Assembly (NCBI RefSeq): GCF_025685685.1
Contig: NZ_JAGSYH010000001.1
Location: forward strand, 434,001 to 498,000
Length of the DNA stretch: 64,000 nucleotides
From: Acidicapsa dinghuensis
Lineage (GTDB): Bacteria > Acidobacteriota > Terriglobia > Terriglobales > Acidobacteriaceae
Reading direction: 5' to 3'
The notes under the pieces are model-generated. The model ran no database searches, was not told the origin of the DNA, and worked only from the letters and a program-made list of their open reading frames with translations. Numbering within the stretch: the first letter of the stretch is position 1; every line of letters starts with the position of its first letter. Both the position numbers and the translations under genes were made by a program. Shown piece after piece: positions 27,048-35,894 of the stretch.

Positions 27048-28109
27048 CTAGCGCTTCAGTATCGCTTCAAGATATGCCAGGGCACGCGGATCATGTGACT
27101 GGCCCAGCCAGAAGATAGCATCCTTTCGCACCACTGGATTCCGGTTTGTATCGGCAACGTGGATCAATTGCGGTACGCCTTCTTCCTTCGGCAACTGGCT
27201 CAAGGCAAATACCGCACGCTTCTTCACCTCTGTCTCGGGATCGTTTTCGATGGCGTCGGAGATTGCGCCCACTGCCTTCTTCCCTGCCTTCTGCGCGATC
27301 CAGAAAATAGCCTGCTCTCTCACTTTGGTATCGCTGTCGTTCTTCGCCATCGACATCAGCTCATCTTCCGCCGCAGGGTCTGAATTCTGCGAAAAATCGA
27401 AAGGAAGCTTTTCGCGGAGACCTGAATCACTGCTCTTGTCGGCCAATTCTTTGAGCGCAACATACCCGTCGTGACCGCGCATCACGCCAAGCCAGAACGC
27501 CGCCTGTTCCCGCGTGCGCATTGGGGCACTCGACACGGCAATCCGATCCAGCGCGCGGGTTGCCTCAGGGGAGGCATGATATCCGAGCACCATCATGGCT
27601 CCATCCACCGCATGCTTTTCGCTTGAGTCGCGGGTCGCCAGCTTTTCCAGATACGCAATGCTCTCTTCCTGCGTAACGCCGGTCAGCCAAGTAAACGCGA
27701 CTCCATCCGCATTGATGTGGCATCCGGCCGGCACGGGACGCATTCTGATAACCTGGCCCGCTTCGAAACGCACCAGCACATAGATGGATTGCACTTCCGG
27801 AGTGTTCTTTCCATTGTGATTGCTGTACTCGTGATCTTCCAGATGAAACTCACCGCAGCATCCGTCGTCCGAATTTTCCGGATCGTTGCCCGAGGAACAC
27901 GTAGTAAAGTGCGTCTTTGTCAGAGCCTGTATTTCGTAGCCTGCCCAGACGCTGTCGTGAGATTGCGCGACACTATCCAGTTTCGCGGCCAGATTGCCTG
28001 TAACCGTCTCAGCAGCGAACTGTGTGTTGCTCACCTTTGGCTGCTGGGCAAACATAGGTACTGCGAGAGCTGCCAGCAAAACGGCCGTCCAATAGTGCTT
28101 CCTTTGCAT
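27048..28109 (-). CDS. Exported HEAT-repeat protein (second of pair)
   Basis: A 353-residue protein with a signal peptide (LLAALAVPMFAQQ). An N-terminal domain holds a cysteine-containing stretch (FTTCSSGNDPENSDDGCCGE). From about residue 165, tandem HEAT/PBS-lyase-like repeats follow, each about 31 residues, e.g. REQAAFWLGVMRGHDGYVAL, REQAIFWIAQKAGKKAVGAI, KKRAVFALSQLPKEEGVPQL, RKDAIFWLGQSHDPRALAYL. Such repeats make alpha-solenoid protein-binding surfaces. It follows the related 422-residue HEAT protein by 32 bases in the sigma/anti-sigma operon, so an envelope-stress function is inferred. Confidence 0.85.
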   Translation of the reverse strand: MQRKHYWTAVLLAALAVPMFAQQPKVSNTQFAAETVTGNLAAKLDSVAQSHDSVWAGYEIQALTKTHFTTCSSGNDPENSDDGCCGEFHLEDHEYSNHNGKNTPEVQSIYVLVRFEAGQVIRMRPVPAGCHINADGVAFTWLTGVTQEESIAYLEKLATRDSSEKHAVDGAMMVLGYHASPEATRALDRIAVSSAPMRTREQAAFWLGVMRGHDGYVALKELADKSSDSGLREKLPFDFSQNSDPAAEDELMSMAKNDSDTKVREQAIFWIAQKAGKKAVGAISDAIENDPETEVKKRAVFALSQLPKEEGVPQLIHVADTNRNPVVRKDAIFWLGQSHDPRALAYLEAILKR

Positions 28110-28141
28110 TGCTTCCTCCCCATCGCAATCATCTGTTTTGG

Positions 28142-29410
28142 CTACTTGTTCAGGATTTCCATCATGTAGTCGGTAGCTTCCTTGTTGTGCATGACCGCAA
28201 GTTTGCCTACCAACTCCCGCTTCAACGATGGATCCTTCTCTGACCTTGCAAGTTGCACCAGATCGTGCGCGTCGCCTGAGATGAACAAACCGTTTGCAGC
28301 GGCTTTCTTGCTTTCTTCATCGGAGCTCTTCTGATAGATCGCAACCAGCGTGGGCGCAGCGGACGATCCACCTGCTATGCCCAGGTTACGGATTGCTTGC
28401 GTACGTAACTCAGGATCCTGCTCAGAGGATGCAATCTGCTTGAGCAGATCGGAACCCTTGTTACCGGAAGCCACGAGCGCATGGATGACCGCGAGCTTCG
28501 TCTCCTTATTAGGGGCCGACTGGTACATTGCTCCGAGTTGCGGCACCGCGCCCATCGCGCCGAGTTCCGAGACCGCGTGCCGCGCAAGCTCCGGATCGCT
28601 CTCATGCTGCGCCACCTGGATCAGCTTGTCCGGCTGATTGGATACCAGGTAAGAATCGATAACCGCTCGCTTCACTTGCGGATCGCTCGATTTGCTGTAG
28701 ACGTCTGCCAGCAGATCGCCAGACTCTTTGCCGCGCGCTACCGAAAGCAGCCGAATCGCCCTGACCTGCAGCTTCGGATCTTTCTGGCCGCGTACGATCT
28801 GCGCCATGATGTCCTGCGCCTGCTTTGACTGGTCCTGTGCGAGAACAAAGAGCGCACGCTCCTTCAGCTTCTCCGACTGATTTCCTTCGAGAATCTGCTG
28901 CAGAATCGGCAGAGCATTCTCGTCGCCGTTTTGCATAAGAGCGTTGAGCGCAAGCAGCTTCAAATCTTCATCAGACTCATTCTGCGGTTGCACAGGTTGG
29001 CCGTTCTTGCCGCCAACTTCGATCTGCAGTGCATTGCAGTCCTTCATCCACTTGCTCTGGGCATTCGCTTCCCGCAGGCTTGCGCAAGTGGAGGCCACCT
29101 CAGAGGTGCGCCCTTGCTTGCTCTCCACATAAGCCTTCCAGTAGAGAGCGCCTTCCGCCCTGCGCCCATGCAGCTCGATTACCTGGCTCAGCAGCGGTTC
29201 GGCATCAGACCAGCGGCTCTCGTTGATCGCCTGTGTCGCCTGTGCATACAGCTTCTCTTCATCCGCGCTTCCCGTAGCAGAAGCATCCGCAACCGGTGCG
29301 TATTCCGGCATCCGGTAATCTCCTGGCTGATACAGCGTCACTGTAGCTGACGCTGTCAGCGAAAGTACCCCGCCCAGCGCACTTGCGCACATCCATTGAT
29401 ACATCTTCAT
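28142..29410 (-). CDS. Exported HEAT-repeat protein (first of pair)
   Basis: A 422-residue exported protein (signal peptide ending near TASATVT). A helical TPR-like segment (EKLYAQATQAINESRWSDAE, LLSQVIELHGRRAEGALYW) is followed from about residue 150 by HEAT repeats, e.g. LKERALFVLAQDQSKQAQDI, LQVRAIRLLSVARGKESGDL, VKRAVIDSYLVSNQPDKLIQ, LRTQAIRNLGIAGGSSAAPT. The ATG overlaps the anti-sigma stop (ATGA) and has AGGGAG six bases upstream, so translation is coupled to the regulator. It is probably part of, or a sensor for, the envelope response controlled by the ECF factor. Confidence 0.87.
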   Translation of the reverse strand: MKMYQWMCASALGGVLSLTASATVTLYQPGDYRMPEYAPVADASATGSADEEKLYAQATQAINESRWSDAEPLLSQVIELHGRRAEGALYWKAYVESKQGRTSEVASTCASLREANAQSKWMKDCNALQIEVGGKNGQPVQPQNESDEDLKLLALNALMQNGDENALPILQQILEGNQSEKLKERALFVLAQDQSKQAQDIMAQIVRGQKDPKLQVRAIRLLSVARGKESGDLLADVYSKSSDPQVKRAVIDSYLVSNQPDKLIQVAQHESDPELARHAVSELGAMGAVPQLGAMYQSAPNKETKLAVIHALVASGNKGSDLLKQIASSEQDPELRTQAIRNLGIAGGSSAAPTLVAIYQKSSDEESKKAAANGLFISGDAHDLVQLARSEKDPSLKRELVGKLAVMHNKEATDYMMEILNK

Positions 29411-30216
29411 AACGTCGTTCTCCCTCTGTCGATTGCCCCTGATCGTTCTTTTGCCTGGTCCGCGACTCGCGCCCGCAGCACGCGAATCTCGAACAGCAGT
29501 CCATCTGTGTTCAATTCCTTTTCCATCTGCTCAACATCCGCGGTGCTCAAGTCATCTGGAGAGTTCGCCACTTCCACCAGAACACGCTCCAAATGATCCA
29601 ATGCACCGGCCAGCAGGGGATCCTTTGCCTGGGCCACGCTCTGCCGGTACAACCGGTTATCCGCCAGCAACTGCCGCGCCTCTGACTGCAGCGGAAGCGA
29701 TACTGTTTCACTTTTCGCTCCGGGATCGTCTGCAGCGTGACTTAGTTGCACCAGCAATCGCTCCGAACGGTCCAGATGCCCATCCAGAACGAACAGCACT
29801 ACGCGTTCCCTGCCCTGCCGTGCATTCTGCGCGACCGTTGTCGTGTGCGTCCGTTCCCAGATCTTTCCGGCATAGAACGTGCCAGCCAGCAGCAGAATGC
29901 CTGCCATCGCATAAGCCCATCGCGGCCACATTGCCCAAATGTGCCTGCGCTTCGGCTCGTAAACCGGCAACGAACTTCGTATTGCCTGCCACACCTGCGC
30001 ACCGTACTCTGCGCCGCGTTCCGGAACGGGTTCGCCCTCTGCCGAGGCCAGCACTCGCGCCAGCCCGTCATATGCAGTGGCGCATGCCTCACATTGCTGC
30101 ATGTGCTTTTCGGCAAGCACGTGATTCATATGCAAATTGCTGCCCTGCTCGTCCGCCTGTGCATCGCGGCTCTCGTAATACAACTCAACCAACTCCTCTT
30201 CATTCAAATGCTTCAT
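29407..30216 (-). CDS. Membrane anti-sigma factor with zinc-finger motif
   Basis: A 269-residue protein with an N-terminal ZAS-type anti-sigma domain: MKHLNEEELVELYYESRDAQ, then a Zn-binding H-x3-C-x2-C in KHMQQCEACATAYDGL. One membrane helix follows (RWAYAMAGILLLAGTFYAG, about residues 95-113), then a periplasmic helical domain (LSHAADDPGAKSETVSLPLQ). This is the standard layout for sequestering an ECF sigma factor and releasing it on an envelope signal. ATG 30216 overlaps the sigma-factor stop (ATGA). A GTG 12 bases upstream is less likely. Confidence 0.88.
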   Translation of the reverse strand: MKHLNEEELVELYYESRDAQADEQGSNLHMNHVLAEKHMQQCEACATAYDGLARVLASAEGEPVPERGAEYGAQVWQAIRSSLPVYEPKRRHIWAMWPRWAYAMAGILLLAGTFYAGKIWERTHTTTVAQNARQGRERVVLFVLDGHLDRSERLLVQLSHAADDPGAKSETVSLPLQSEARQLLADNRLYRQSVAQAKDPLLAGALDHLERVLVEVANSPDDLSTADVEQMEKELNTDGLLFEIRVLRARVADQAKERSGAIDRGRTTL

Positions 30217-30794
30217 GCCTTCACCCACAATGGCGCGAGCGACCGCCTTAGCTTCTGTACTGCTCGAAACACCGCCTGCTTAGCCGTATTCGGCTCTACG
30301 CCCAGCACGGCCGCTATCTCCTCCATGGAGCTGCCTTCCATATGCCGCAAGACAAACGCCGTCCGTTCGCTCTCGGTCATACGCTCCATCGCCTTGCGCC
30401 GCCTTCCTTCAATCTCGCGATCCAGCAGAATCCGCTCGGGACCTGCTTCTCGATCGGCAAGCTGCACGGCTACCTGCTCCTCTTCAAATTCCTCGGCAAT
30501 CGCAACCGCCCCGGCCTTCTGCCTGGCTTTTCGCGCATCCAGTGCGCAGTTCACGCCGATGCGGTAGATCCAGGTCTTAAAATTTGCCCTGGAGTCGAAG
30601 CGATCCAGCGCGCGATACCCGCGAAGGAATGTCTCCTGCACCACCTCGTCCGCGTCCGCCTCGTTTTCCGTAATCCGATAGGCCACACGAAAGACAGCTT
30701 CACTATGCGCAGAGACAAGCAGGCCATATGCGTCCTTTTCCCCGGCCAGCACTCGCCGGATTAATTCCTGGTCTGCATTCCCCATGTTGCGCAT
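30213..30794 (-). CDS. ECF (RpoE-like) RNA polymerase sigma factor
   Basis: A protein of about 193 residues. Region 2 is visible as LLVSAHSEAVFRVAYRITEN, EADADEVVQETFLRGYRALD and FDSRANFKTWIYRIGVNCAL (-10 recognition and core binding). Region 4 is MTESERTAFVLRHMEGSSME then EIAAVLGVEPNTAKQAVFRA, the -35-binding HTH. Between them is an acidic linker (AIAEEFEEEQVAVQLADREA). It is translationally coupled to its anti-sigma factor and heads a run that includes two exported HEAT proteins. Start choice is among three nearby ATGs; 30794 has GGGATGG upstream. It is divergent from ccmF. Confidence 0.92.
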   Translation of the reverse strand: MRNMGNADQELIRRVLAGEKDAYGLLVSAHSEAVFRVAYRITENEADADEVVQETFLRGYRALDRFDSRANFKTWIYRIGVNCALDARKARQKAGAVAIAEEFEEEQVAVQLADREAGPERILLDREIEGRRRKAMERMTESERTAFVLRHMEGSSMEEIAAVLGVEPNTAKQAVFRAVQKLRRSLAPLWVKA

Positions 30795-31006
30795 TAGACA
30801 ACCATCCCGCATTCCGGTTAGGAAGAATTTTTGTGCACTTCACTGTTCTTCTGGCTACATTCGTAAGTCATTGCAAAATCAACATCGACCGATCAGATAA
30901 CGCAAATCGTCTTGCTCTCCACATGCTTTTTGTGCGACTCCCGGCTCCGGTGCGAAAATCAAAAGAGATACCCCGGACGCGAGCAGGGTGGAGTGATACA
31001 GAATTT

Positions 31007-33076
31007 ATGGCAGCATTCGGCAGTTTTGCGCTCTTAATAGGCCTGGTGTTGGCCGCCTACAATCTCTTTGCCGGCGGCATCGCATTACGCCTCATCGCCG
31101 TTGGCGGTCCAGCCAGAGTCAATCCGGAAAAGATGGCCGAAACCGCCCGCAAGGCTGGTATTGCCACCTTTGTCACCGTCACCGCCGCTGCCTTTGCGCT
31201 GGTCTGGGCCGCTTTTCACAATGACTTCTCTATCGAATACATAGTTGAGCACTCCAATATCGCCCTCCCCGCGCCGTACAAATTCGCAGCACTCTGGAGC
31301 GGTCAGGAGGGCTCTCTTCTGCTCTGGTCATGGCTCTTGGCTGCCTATGGATTTGTTCTTCGCCTTACGCACAAGAGCGACGTCAAGCTCCACGCCTACG
31401 CAGGCACCATTCTCGCCGCTGTCCAGGTCTTCTTTCTGCTGTTGCTCAATTTTGCCGCGCCGCCGTTCTCGCTGGTCCGTGGCGGCATCGCTCCGCCAGA
31501 CGGCAACGGTCTCAATCCCCTTCTACAGTACCCCGAGATGGTCATCCATCCGCCGATGCTCTATCTCGGCTACGTCGGCTTCACTATCCCGTTCACATTC
31601 GCCCTTGGCGCACTCATGATGCGCTATCCCGGTGAGAAATGGATTCACACCACCCGCCGCTGGACCATGGTGGCATGGATGTTCCTGACCTGCGGCATCT
31701 TCCTCGGCATGCACTGGGCCTATGCCGTACTGGGATGGGGCGGCTACTGGGGCTGGGACCCGGTTGAGAATGCCTCACTCATGCCTTGGCTGACCGGCAC
31801 TGCCTTTCTGCACTCGGTGATGATGCAGGAGAAGCGTGGCATGATGAAGCAGTGGAATGTCTGGCTCATCTTTTCGACATTCCTCCTGTCGATCCTGGGC
31901 ACGATGCTCACACGCGCTGGACTTGTCAGCTCTGTCCACGCCTTTGCGCAGTCCTCGATCGGCAACTGGTTTGTCGCCTTTCTCGTCATCATCCTCGCCG
32001 TCTGCATCTTTACCTATATCCTGCAGCGTGATCATCTGAAATCGGAACATCATCTCGAATCGCTGGTCAGCCGTGAATCCAGTTTCATGTTCAACAACCT
32101 GATCCTGCTGGCTGCTTGCTTTACTATCCTGTGGGGAACGCTCTTCCCGGTCATCTCCGAGTATGTGCAGGGTTCCAAGGTCACGATGGGCGCTCCCTGG
32201 TACAACCAGGTCACCGTTCCCATCGGCATCTTCCTGCTCTTCCTAACTGGCATCGGTCCGCTGCTCGCATGGCGCGCATCGTCATTCCGCGGCCTGCGCC
32301 GCAACTTCATTCTGCCCATCATCGCCTTCGTGGTCACTGCAATCGTTCTTCTGGCGGTTGGCCTCAAGCCATGGACCAGCGAAGGCGTCTTTTACTCTCT
32401 GATGACCTTCTCTCTCGCAACCGCAGTGTCTACGGCAGTTCTCTCTGAGTTCTTCCGCGGCGCGAATGTCGTACATCGCCAGACCGGAAAAAATCTCGCT
32501 GCCGCTACATTGCTGTTGATCCGTCGCAACACCCGGCGCTACGGCGGCTACATCGTGCATCTGGGCCTGGTTATCATCTTTATCGGTTTCGCTGGAATCC
32601 CGTTCAACCGCAGCGCCGAGCAGGCAATGGCGCCAGGCGACACCATGAACGTTGGCCCCTACACGCTGAAGAACCTGGGCAACACACAGGAATCGAACGC
32701 CAATTACGACACCGAGTTCTCTCTGCTGGATGTTTACGAAAACGGAAAGAAAGTGCTGAACCAACCGATGGCTCCTGAAAAGCGTGTGTATGCAGCCAGT
32801 GGTACGCCGCAAACCATGGTCGCTAATCATTCGACCCTACGCTGGGATCTTTATGTCATTTACGAGGGGCGCGATGCTACCACTGACCTGCCGATCATCA
32901 AGGCGTTCCTGAATCCGCTCGTTTCCTGGATATGGATTGGCTTGGCCATTATGGTCTTCGGCACGCTGGTGGCGCTGGTTCCCAGCCTGAACCCTTCTCG
33001 CGCAGCCGTTACCGTCGTCAAACCCAGCCCGGCCGTGACAGCAGAGGCAATGAACGCAGTCGGGAGCGGTGACTGA
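31007..33076 (+). CDS. ccmF: Heme lyase CcmF (cytochrome c maturation)
   Basis: A 689-residue inner-membrane protein of the CcmF/CcsA family that ligates heme to apocytochrome c. About 15 helices surround the tryptophan-rich WWD heme-handling motif GGYWGWDPVENASLMPWL (about residues 245-262), with conserved histidines in the loops (for example ALWSGQEGSLLLWSWLL and PEMVIHPPMLYLGYVG). The frame is open upstream to 30728, but that part overlaps the divergent sigma gene and is unlike the family, so ATG 31007 is chosen. The next gene, ccmH, starts within its stop codon (TGATG). Confidence 0.92.
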   Translation: MAAFGSFALLIGLVLAAYNLFAGGIALRLIAVGGPARVNPEKMAETARKAGIATFVTVTAAAFALVWAAFHNDFSIEYIVEHSNIALPAPYKFAALWSGQEGSLLLWSWLLAAYGFVLRLTHKSDVKLHAYAGTILAAVQVFFLLLLNFAAPPFSLVRGGIAPPDGNGLNPLLQYPEMVIHPPMLYLGYVGFTIPFTFALGALMMRYPGEKWIHTTRRWTMVAWMFLTCGIFLGMHWAYAVLGWGGYWGWDPVENASLMPWLTGTAFLHSVMMQEKRGMMKQWNVWLIFSTFLLSILGTMLTRAGLVSSVHAFAQSSIGNWFVAFLVIILAVCIFTYILQRDHLKSEHHLESLVSRESSFMFNNLILLAACFTILWGTLFPVISEYVQGSKVTMGAPWYNQVTVPIGIFLLFLTGIGPLLAWRASSFRGLRRNFILPIIAFVVTAIVLLAVGLKPWTSEGVFYSLMTFSLATAVSTAVLSEFFRGANVVHRQTGKNLAAATLLLIRRNTRRYGGYIVHLGLVIIFIGFAGIPFNRSAEQAMAPGDTMNVGPYTLKNLGNTQESNANYDTEFSLLDVYENGKKVLNQPMAPEKRVYAASGTPQTMVANHSTLRWDLYVIYEGRDATTDLPIIKAFLNPLVSWIWIGLAIMVFGTLVALVPSLNPSRAAVTVVKPSPAVTAEAMNAVGSGD

Positions 33077-33600
33077 TGCTAACTTCACATCGCAATTCCT
33101 GGTTCTCACGCTTTGCGCGTCCTATGCAGGCTATTGCCGTGGCCGTGCTGGTCTGTCTTTCACTCGCGGCCACCGATACCGGCGACCGCTTCCACAAGCT
33201 CGGTGACAAGCTTATGTGCACCTGCGGATGCGCCCAGATGCTGCTCGGCTGCGACCACTATGGCTGCCCCAGTCGCGGCGAGGAGATGGACCGCCTCCGC
33301 ACAGGTATTGCCAGCGGCCAGGACGACGCCACCATTCTGCAGGGTTTTGTACAGGAGTATGGAATGGTGGTGCTATCCGCGCCGCCTACCAAGGGCTTTA
33401 ACCTCGTAGCCTGGATCATGCCGTTTGCTGTATCAATTCTGGCGCTCGGAGGCACTGCTTTATTGGTCCGTAACTGGATCCGCCAGCAGCCAAAACTTGT
33501 CTCCGCCGATAGTTCGGTATCAGCAACACCTTCGCCAACGGTTGACTCCGATATGCGCGAACGAATCCGCCGCGAAACTAATACGGAAGGCGAGGTATAA
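33076..33600 (+). CDS. ccmH: CcmH-type cytochrome c biogenesis protein, variant cysteine motif
   Basis: A 174-residue protein with an N-terminal signal/anchor (AIAVAVLVCLSLAATD). The CcmH/CycL helical domain carries LMCTCGCAQMLLGCDHYGC instead of the usual LRCxxC. A second helix lies near residues 110-130 (LVAWIMPFAVSILALGGTAL). CcmH reduces apocytochrome thiols or holds them for CcmF. The C48-x-C50-x-C52 arrangement offers more than one potential redox pair. Coupled translation with ccmF and a two-base gap to the next gene indicate a ccmF-ccmH-ccmI-like operon. Confidence 0.87.
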   Translation: MLTSHRNSWFSRFARPMQAIAVAVLVCLSLAATDTGDRFHKLGDKLMCTCGCAQMLLGCDHYGCPSRGEEMDRLRTGIASGQDDATILQGFVQEYGMVVLSAPPTKGFNLVAWIMPFAVSILALGGTALLVRNWIRQQPKLVSADSSVSATPSPTVDSDMRERIRRETNTEGEV

Positions 33601-33602
33601 CC

Positions 33603-33890
33603 ATGTCCAACGACGCCGGCATCATCCTGGGATGTGTATTAGCCATCGCACTTTTCGCCTATACCTTCTGGCCCGAGAAGCATGCTGCCGTGCAGCGGCA
33701 GAAAACGCGCCTCGACTTCCTCGAAGAGCTGAAAGAACAGACATACACCAATTTGCGCGAGCTCAACTTTGAATTTCAGGCAGGCAAATACCCACCCGAG
33801 GATTACGCCACGCAGCGAGACATTCTCGAAGCGGAAGCTGCAAAAGTGCTTGCCGAGATGGATTACATTCGCAGCCACACGCATGCGTGA
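33603..33890 (+). CDS. CcmI-like short membrane protein
   Basis: A 95-residue protein with one N-terminal membrane helix (AGIILGCVLAIALFAYTFWP) and a cytosolic helical segment (LDFLEELKEQTYTNLRELNF and YATQRDILEAEAAKVLAEMD). This matches the first part of CcmI, which anchors and presents apocytochrome to CcmH and CcmF, but the TPR domain is missing. It lies two bases after ccmH, so a helper role in heme attachment is inferred. Confidence 0.75.
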   Translation: MSNDAGIILGCVLAIALFAYTFWPEKHAAVQRQKTRLDFLEELKEQTYTNLRELNFEFQAGKYPPEDYATQRDILEAEAAKVLAEMDYIRSHTHA

Positions 33891-33989
33891 GCTCTTTGGT
33901 GAGCAACTGGCCGGCTCGATATTCTGTTGACGGCTTCCTGAATGGTTCGCAATATCTGTGGTTTTCTGAAAGGTAATGAGGCATAGCAA

Positions 33990-35294
33990 TTGAAGATAAG
34001 TTTGTATAGGATTCTGCCGGCATTGGTGTTGGCTATTGCTACGAGTCCGGCACTTCTGGCCCGGACCATCCAGGGCACCGTTACCAACATAACAGCCAAT
34101 AAGCCTTCCGCGGGAGACACAGTCACACTGCTGAGTCTCTCCGCCGGCCTCGATGAGCTCAGTAGCACCAAGACCGACAGCAAGGGCCACTTCTCTTTGA
34201 ATACCCCTGCCGAGGAGCCTTATCTCATTCGCGTGGAACATGATAAGGGGGCATACTTCAAGAACGTTCCTCCCGGCATCACGCAGGCTGACATCACTGT
34301 TTATGACGTGGCTGCCAAGGTTGAGGGCGTTTCGACAGAGGCCGACGTCATGCGTGTCGAAGCCGATAACGGCCAGCTTCACGTCACGGAAAACTACTTT
34401 GTTAAGAACGTCTCGTCCCCGCCTCGTACGCAGTCGAGCGAACATACCTTTGAGGTTGTGCTTCCCGCCGATGCGGTTCTCGAAGGTGCCGCCACAACCG
34501 GTCCTTCGAATATGCCCATTTCAGCGACACCCGATCCGGTCAATCCCAAGGGGCATTACGCATTCTCTTACCCGATTCGGCCCAACGAAGGCGAAAACGG
34601 CACGCGATTCCAACTCAGTTATCACCTGAACTACAGCGGCAACTACAAGTTCTCACCGAAGGAGATGGGTGCGGTCGATAATGTCGCGATCATTCTCCCT
34701 GCCAGCATGAAGTTCGAGCCGGGCGCGGGCACCAGTTATCAGACGGTCAATGACGGCACTCCTGGCGCGCAGACATTCCTGATGCGCGGCGTTCACCCTG
34801 GCGAGGCTCTTGACTTCAATGTCTCGGGCACAGGCTCTTTCCCACGTGAAAATCAGGGTGCAGACCAGGGCGCGCAATCATCGCCCGCCGACAACGCAGG
34901 CAACGGCCCCAATGGCCGCCCCGGCGGCGGCCTGGGCAATCCTATCGATACCCCCGACCCGCTCAGCAAGTACAAGTGGTGGATTTTGAGCGGACTCGCC
35001 TTGGTTTTGGTTGCGATCGCCGCATTTCTGCTGCGCAAGCCTTCAGGAGTCACCGAAGCTGCTCCGGCAATCGCGGGTTCAGCTGCATCTCCCGTTTTCA
35101 CCCCGGCCTCGACAGTAATTCCCACATCCTCCAACGGGCGGACACGCAATCAGCTTCTACTGGATGCACTGAAAGAGGAGCTATTCTCCATCGAAAGCGA
35201 AAAAATTGCGGGAACGCTCTCAACTGAAGAGTACGCCGAGGTCAAACCTGCACTCGAAACTGTTCTGCGCCGTGCACTCAAGCGGCAAGGATAA
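33990..35294 (+). CDS. Exported carboxypeptidase-regulatory-like domain protein
   Basis: A 434-residue protein with a signal peptide (LPALVLAIATSPALLARTI). An N-terminal CarboxypepD_reg-like beta-sandwich (TIQGTVTNITANKPSAGDTV, TKTDSKGHFSLNTPAEEPYL) is followed by a second beta-domain (about 100-280), a Gly/Pro/Asn-rich linker, one membrane helix (WWILSGLALVLVAIAAFLLR, about 330-350) and a C-terminal cytosolic helical tail (LLLDALKEELFSIESEKIAG). The start is a TTG with GAGG eight bases upstream. Its location after the ccm genes suggests a part in cytochrome or envelope biogenesis, but no function is established. Confidence 0.75.
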   Translation: MKISLYRILPALVLAIATSPALLARTIQGTVTNITANKPSAGDTVTLLSLSAGLDELSSTKTDSKGHFSLNTPAEEPYLIRVEHDKGAYFKNVPPGITQADITVYDVAAKVEGVSTEADVMRVEADNGQLHVTENYFVKNVSSPPRTQSSEHTFEVVLPADAVLEGAATTGPSNMPISATPDPVNPKGHYAFSYPIRPNEGENGTRFQLSYHLNYSGNYKFSPKEMGAVDNVAIILPASMKFEPGAGTSYQTVNDGTPGAQTFLMRGVHPGEALDFNVSGTGSFPRENQGADQGAQSSPADNAGNGPNGRPGGGLGNPIDTPDPLSKYKWWILSGLALVLVAIAAFLLRKPSGVTEAAPAIAGSAASPVFTPASTVIPTSSNGRTRNQLLLDALKEELFSIESEKIAGTLSTEEYAEVKPALETVLRRALKRQG

Positions 35295-35306
35295 CGGGAG
35301 GATACG

Positions 35307-35801
35307 ATGAAAACGATCCTTCGCACGCTGCTGCTGCTGGCCTTCATCGTCTGGCTCGGCGCTGAGATATTTTTTCCCGTCGTTGCGGGAGTCACCTTCT
35401 CGCACATCAGCGATACGCATGCCGCCGGACAGGTTGTCGGCGGCCTCCTGCGCATTCTTCACGGCATGGGTCTGGTCTGTGGAGTTGTGCTGCTGGCGTT
35501 GCTCGCTCTTGCTCCTGCGTGGGGAGTGTATAAATCCCGCAGCGTGCTGGCGCCAATGGTCTTCATCGTATTGATGCTCGCGCTTACTTCGTACTCACAA
35601 TTCGTCATTATCCCGGCAATGGAGCACGACCGGATTGCAGCAGGCGGCGCAATCGATGCCGTTCCAGTCGACAATCCATATCGCGTGGATTTCAACCGGC
35701 TTCATGGCAGAAGTACTACGGTCGAAGGCAGCATTCTGCTACTCGGTATCGTCACCGTTGTATTGATCGCAGGTGCGGAAACAGCAGCGAAACAACCCTA
35801 A
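35307..35801 (+). CDS. DUF4149 membrane protein
   Basis: A 164-residue protein with four hydrophobic helices. The first (LRTLLLLAFIVWLGAEIFFP) is followed by the conserved amphipathic SHISDTHAAGQVVGGLLRIL, and the last two enclose a loop with DNPYRVDFNRLHGRST. This is the DUF4149/TMEM205-like pattern (GAxxFF..., Phe-xx-LHG). Function unknown. It is 12 bases after the previous gene and probably co-transcribed. Confidence 0.82.
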   Translation: MKTILRTLLLLAFIVWLGAEIFFPVVAGVTFSHISDTHAAGQVVGGLLRILHGMGLVCGVVLLALLALAPAWGVYKSRSVLAPMVFIVLMLALTSYSQFVIIPAMEHDRIAAGGAIDAVPVDNPYRVDFNRLHGRSTTVEGSILLLGIVTVVLIAGAETAAKQP

Positions 35802-35894
35802 AACTCATCTGATTTTTCAGTGAATGTTTTCGTTCGTCATAATTTAGCCGTTATGCTGCATCAGGCTCTGTGACGGAACATAGTATTCTGTCCA

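Noticed and set aside
29433..30251. 272-codon plus-strand frame
   Set aside because: Antisense to the anti-sigma factor gene; Pro/Arg/His-rich shadow.
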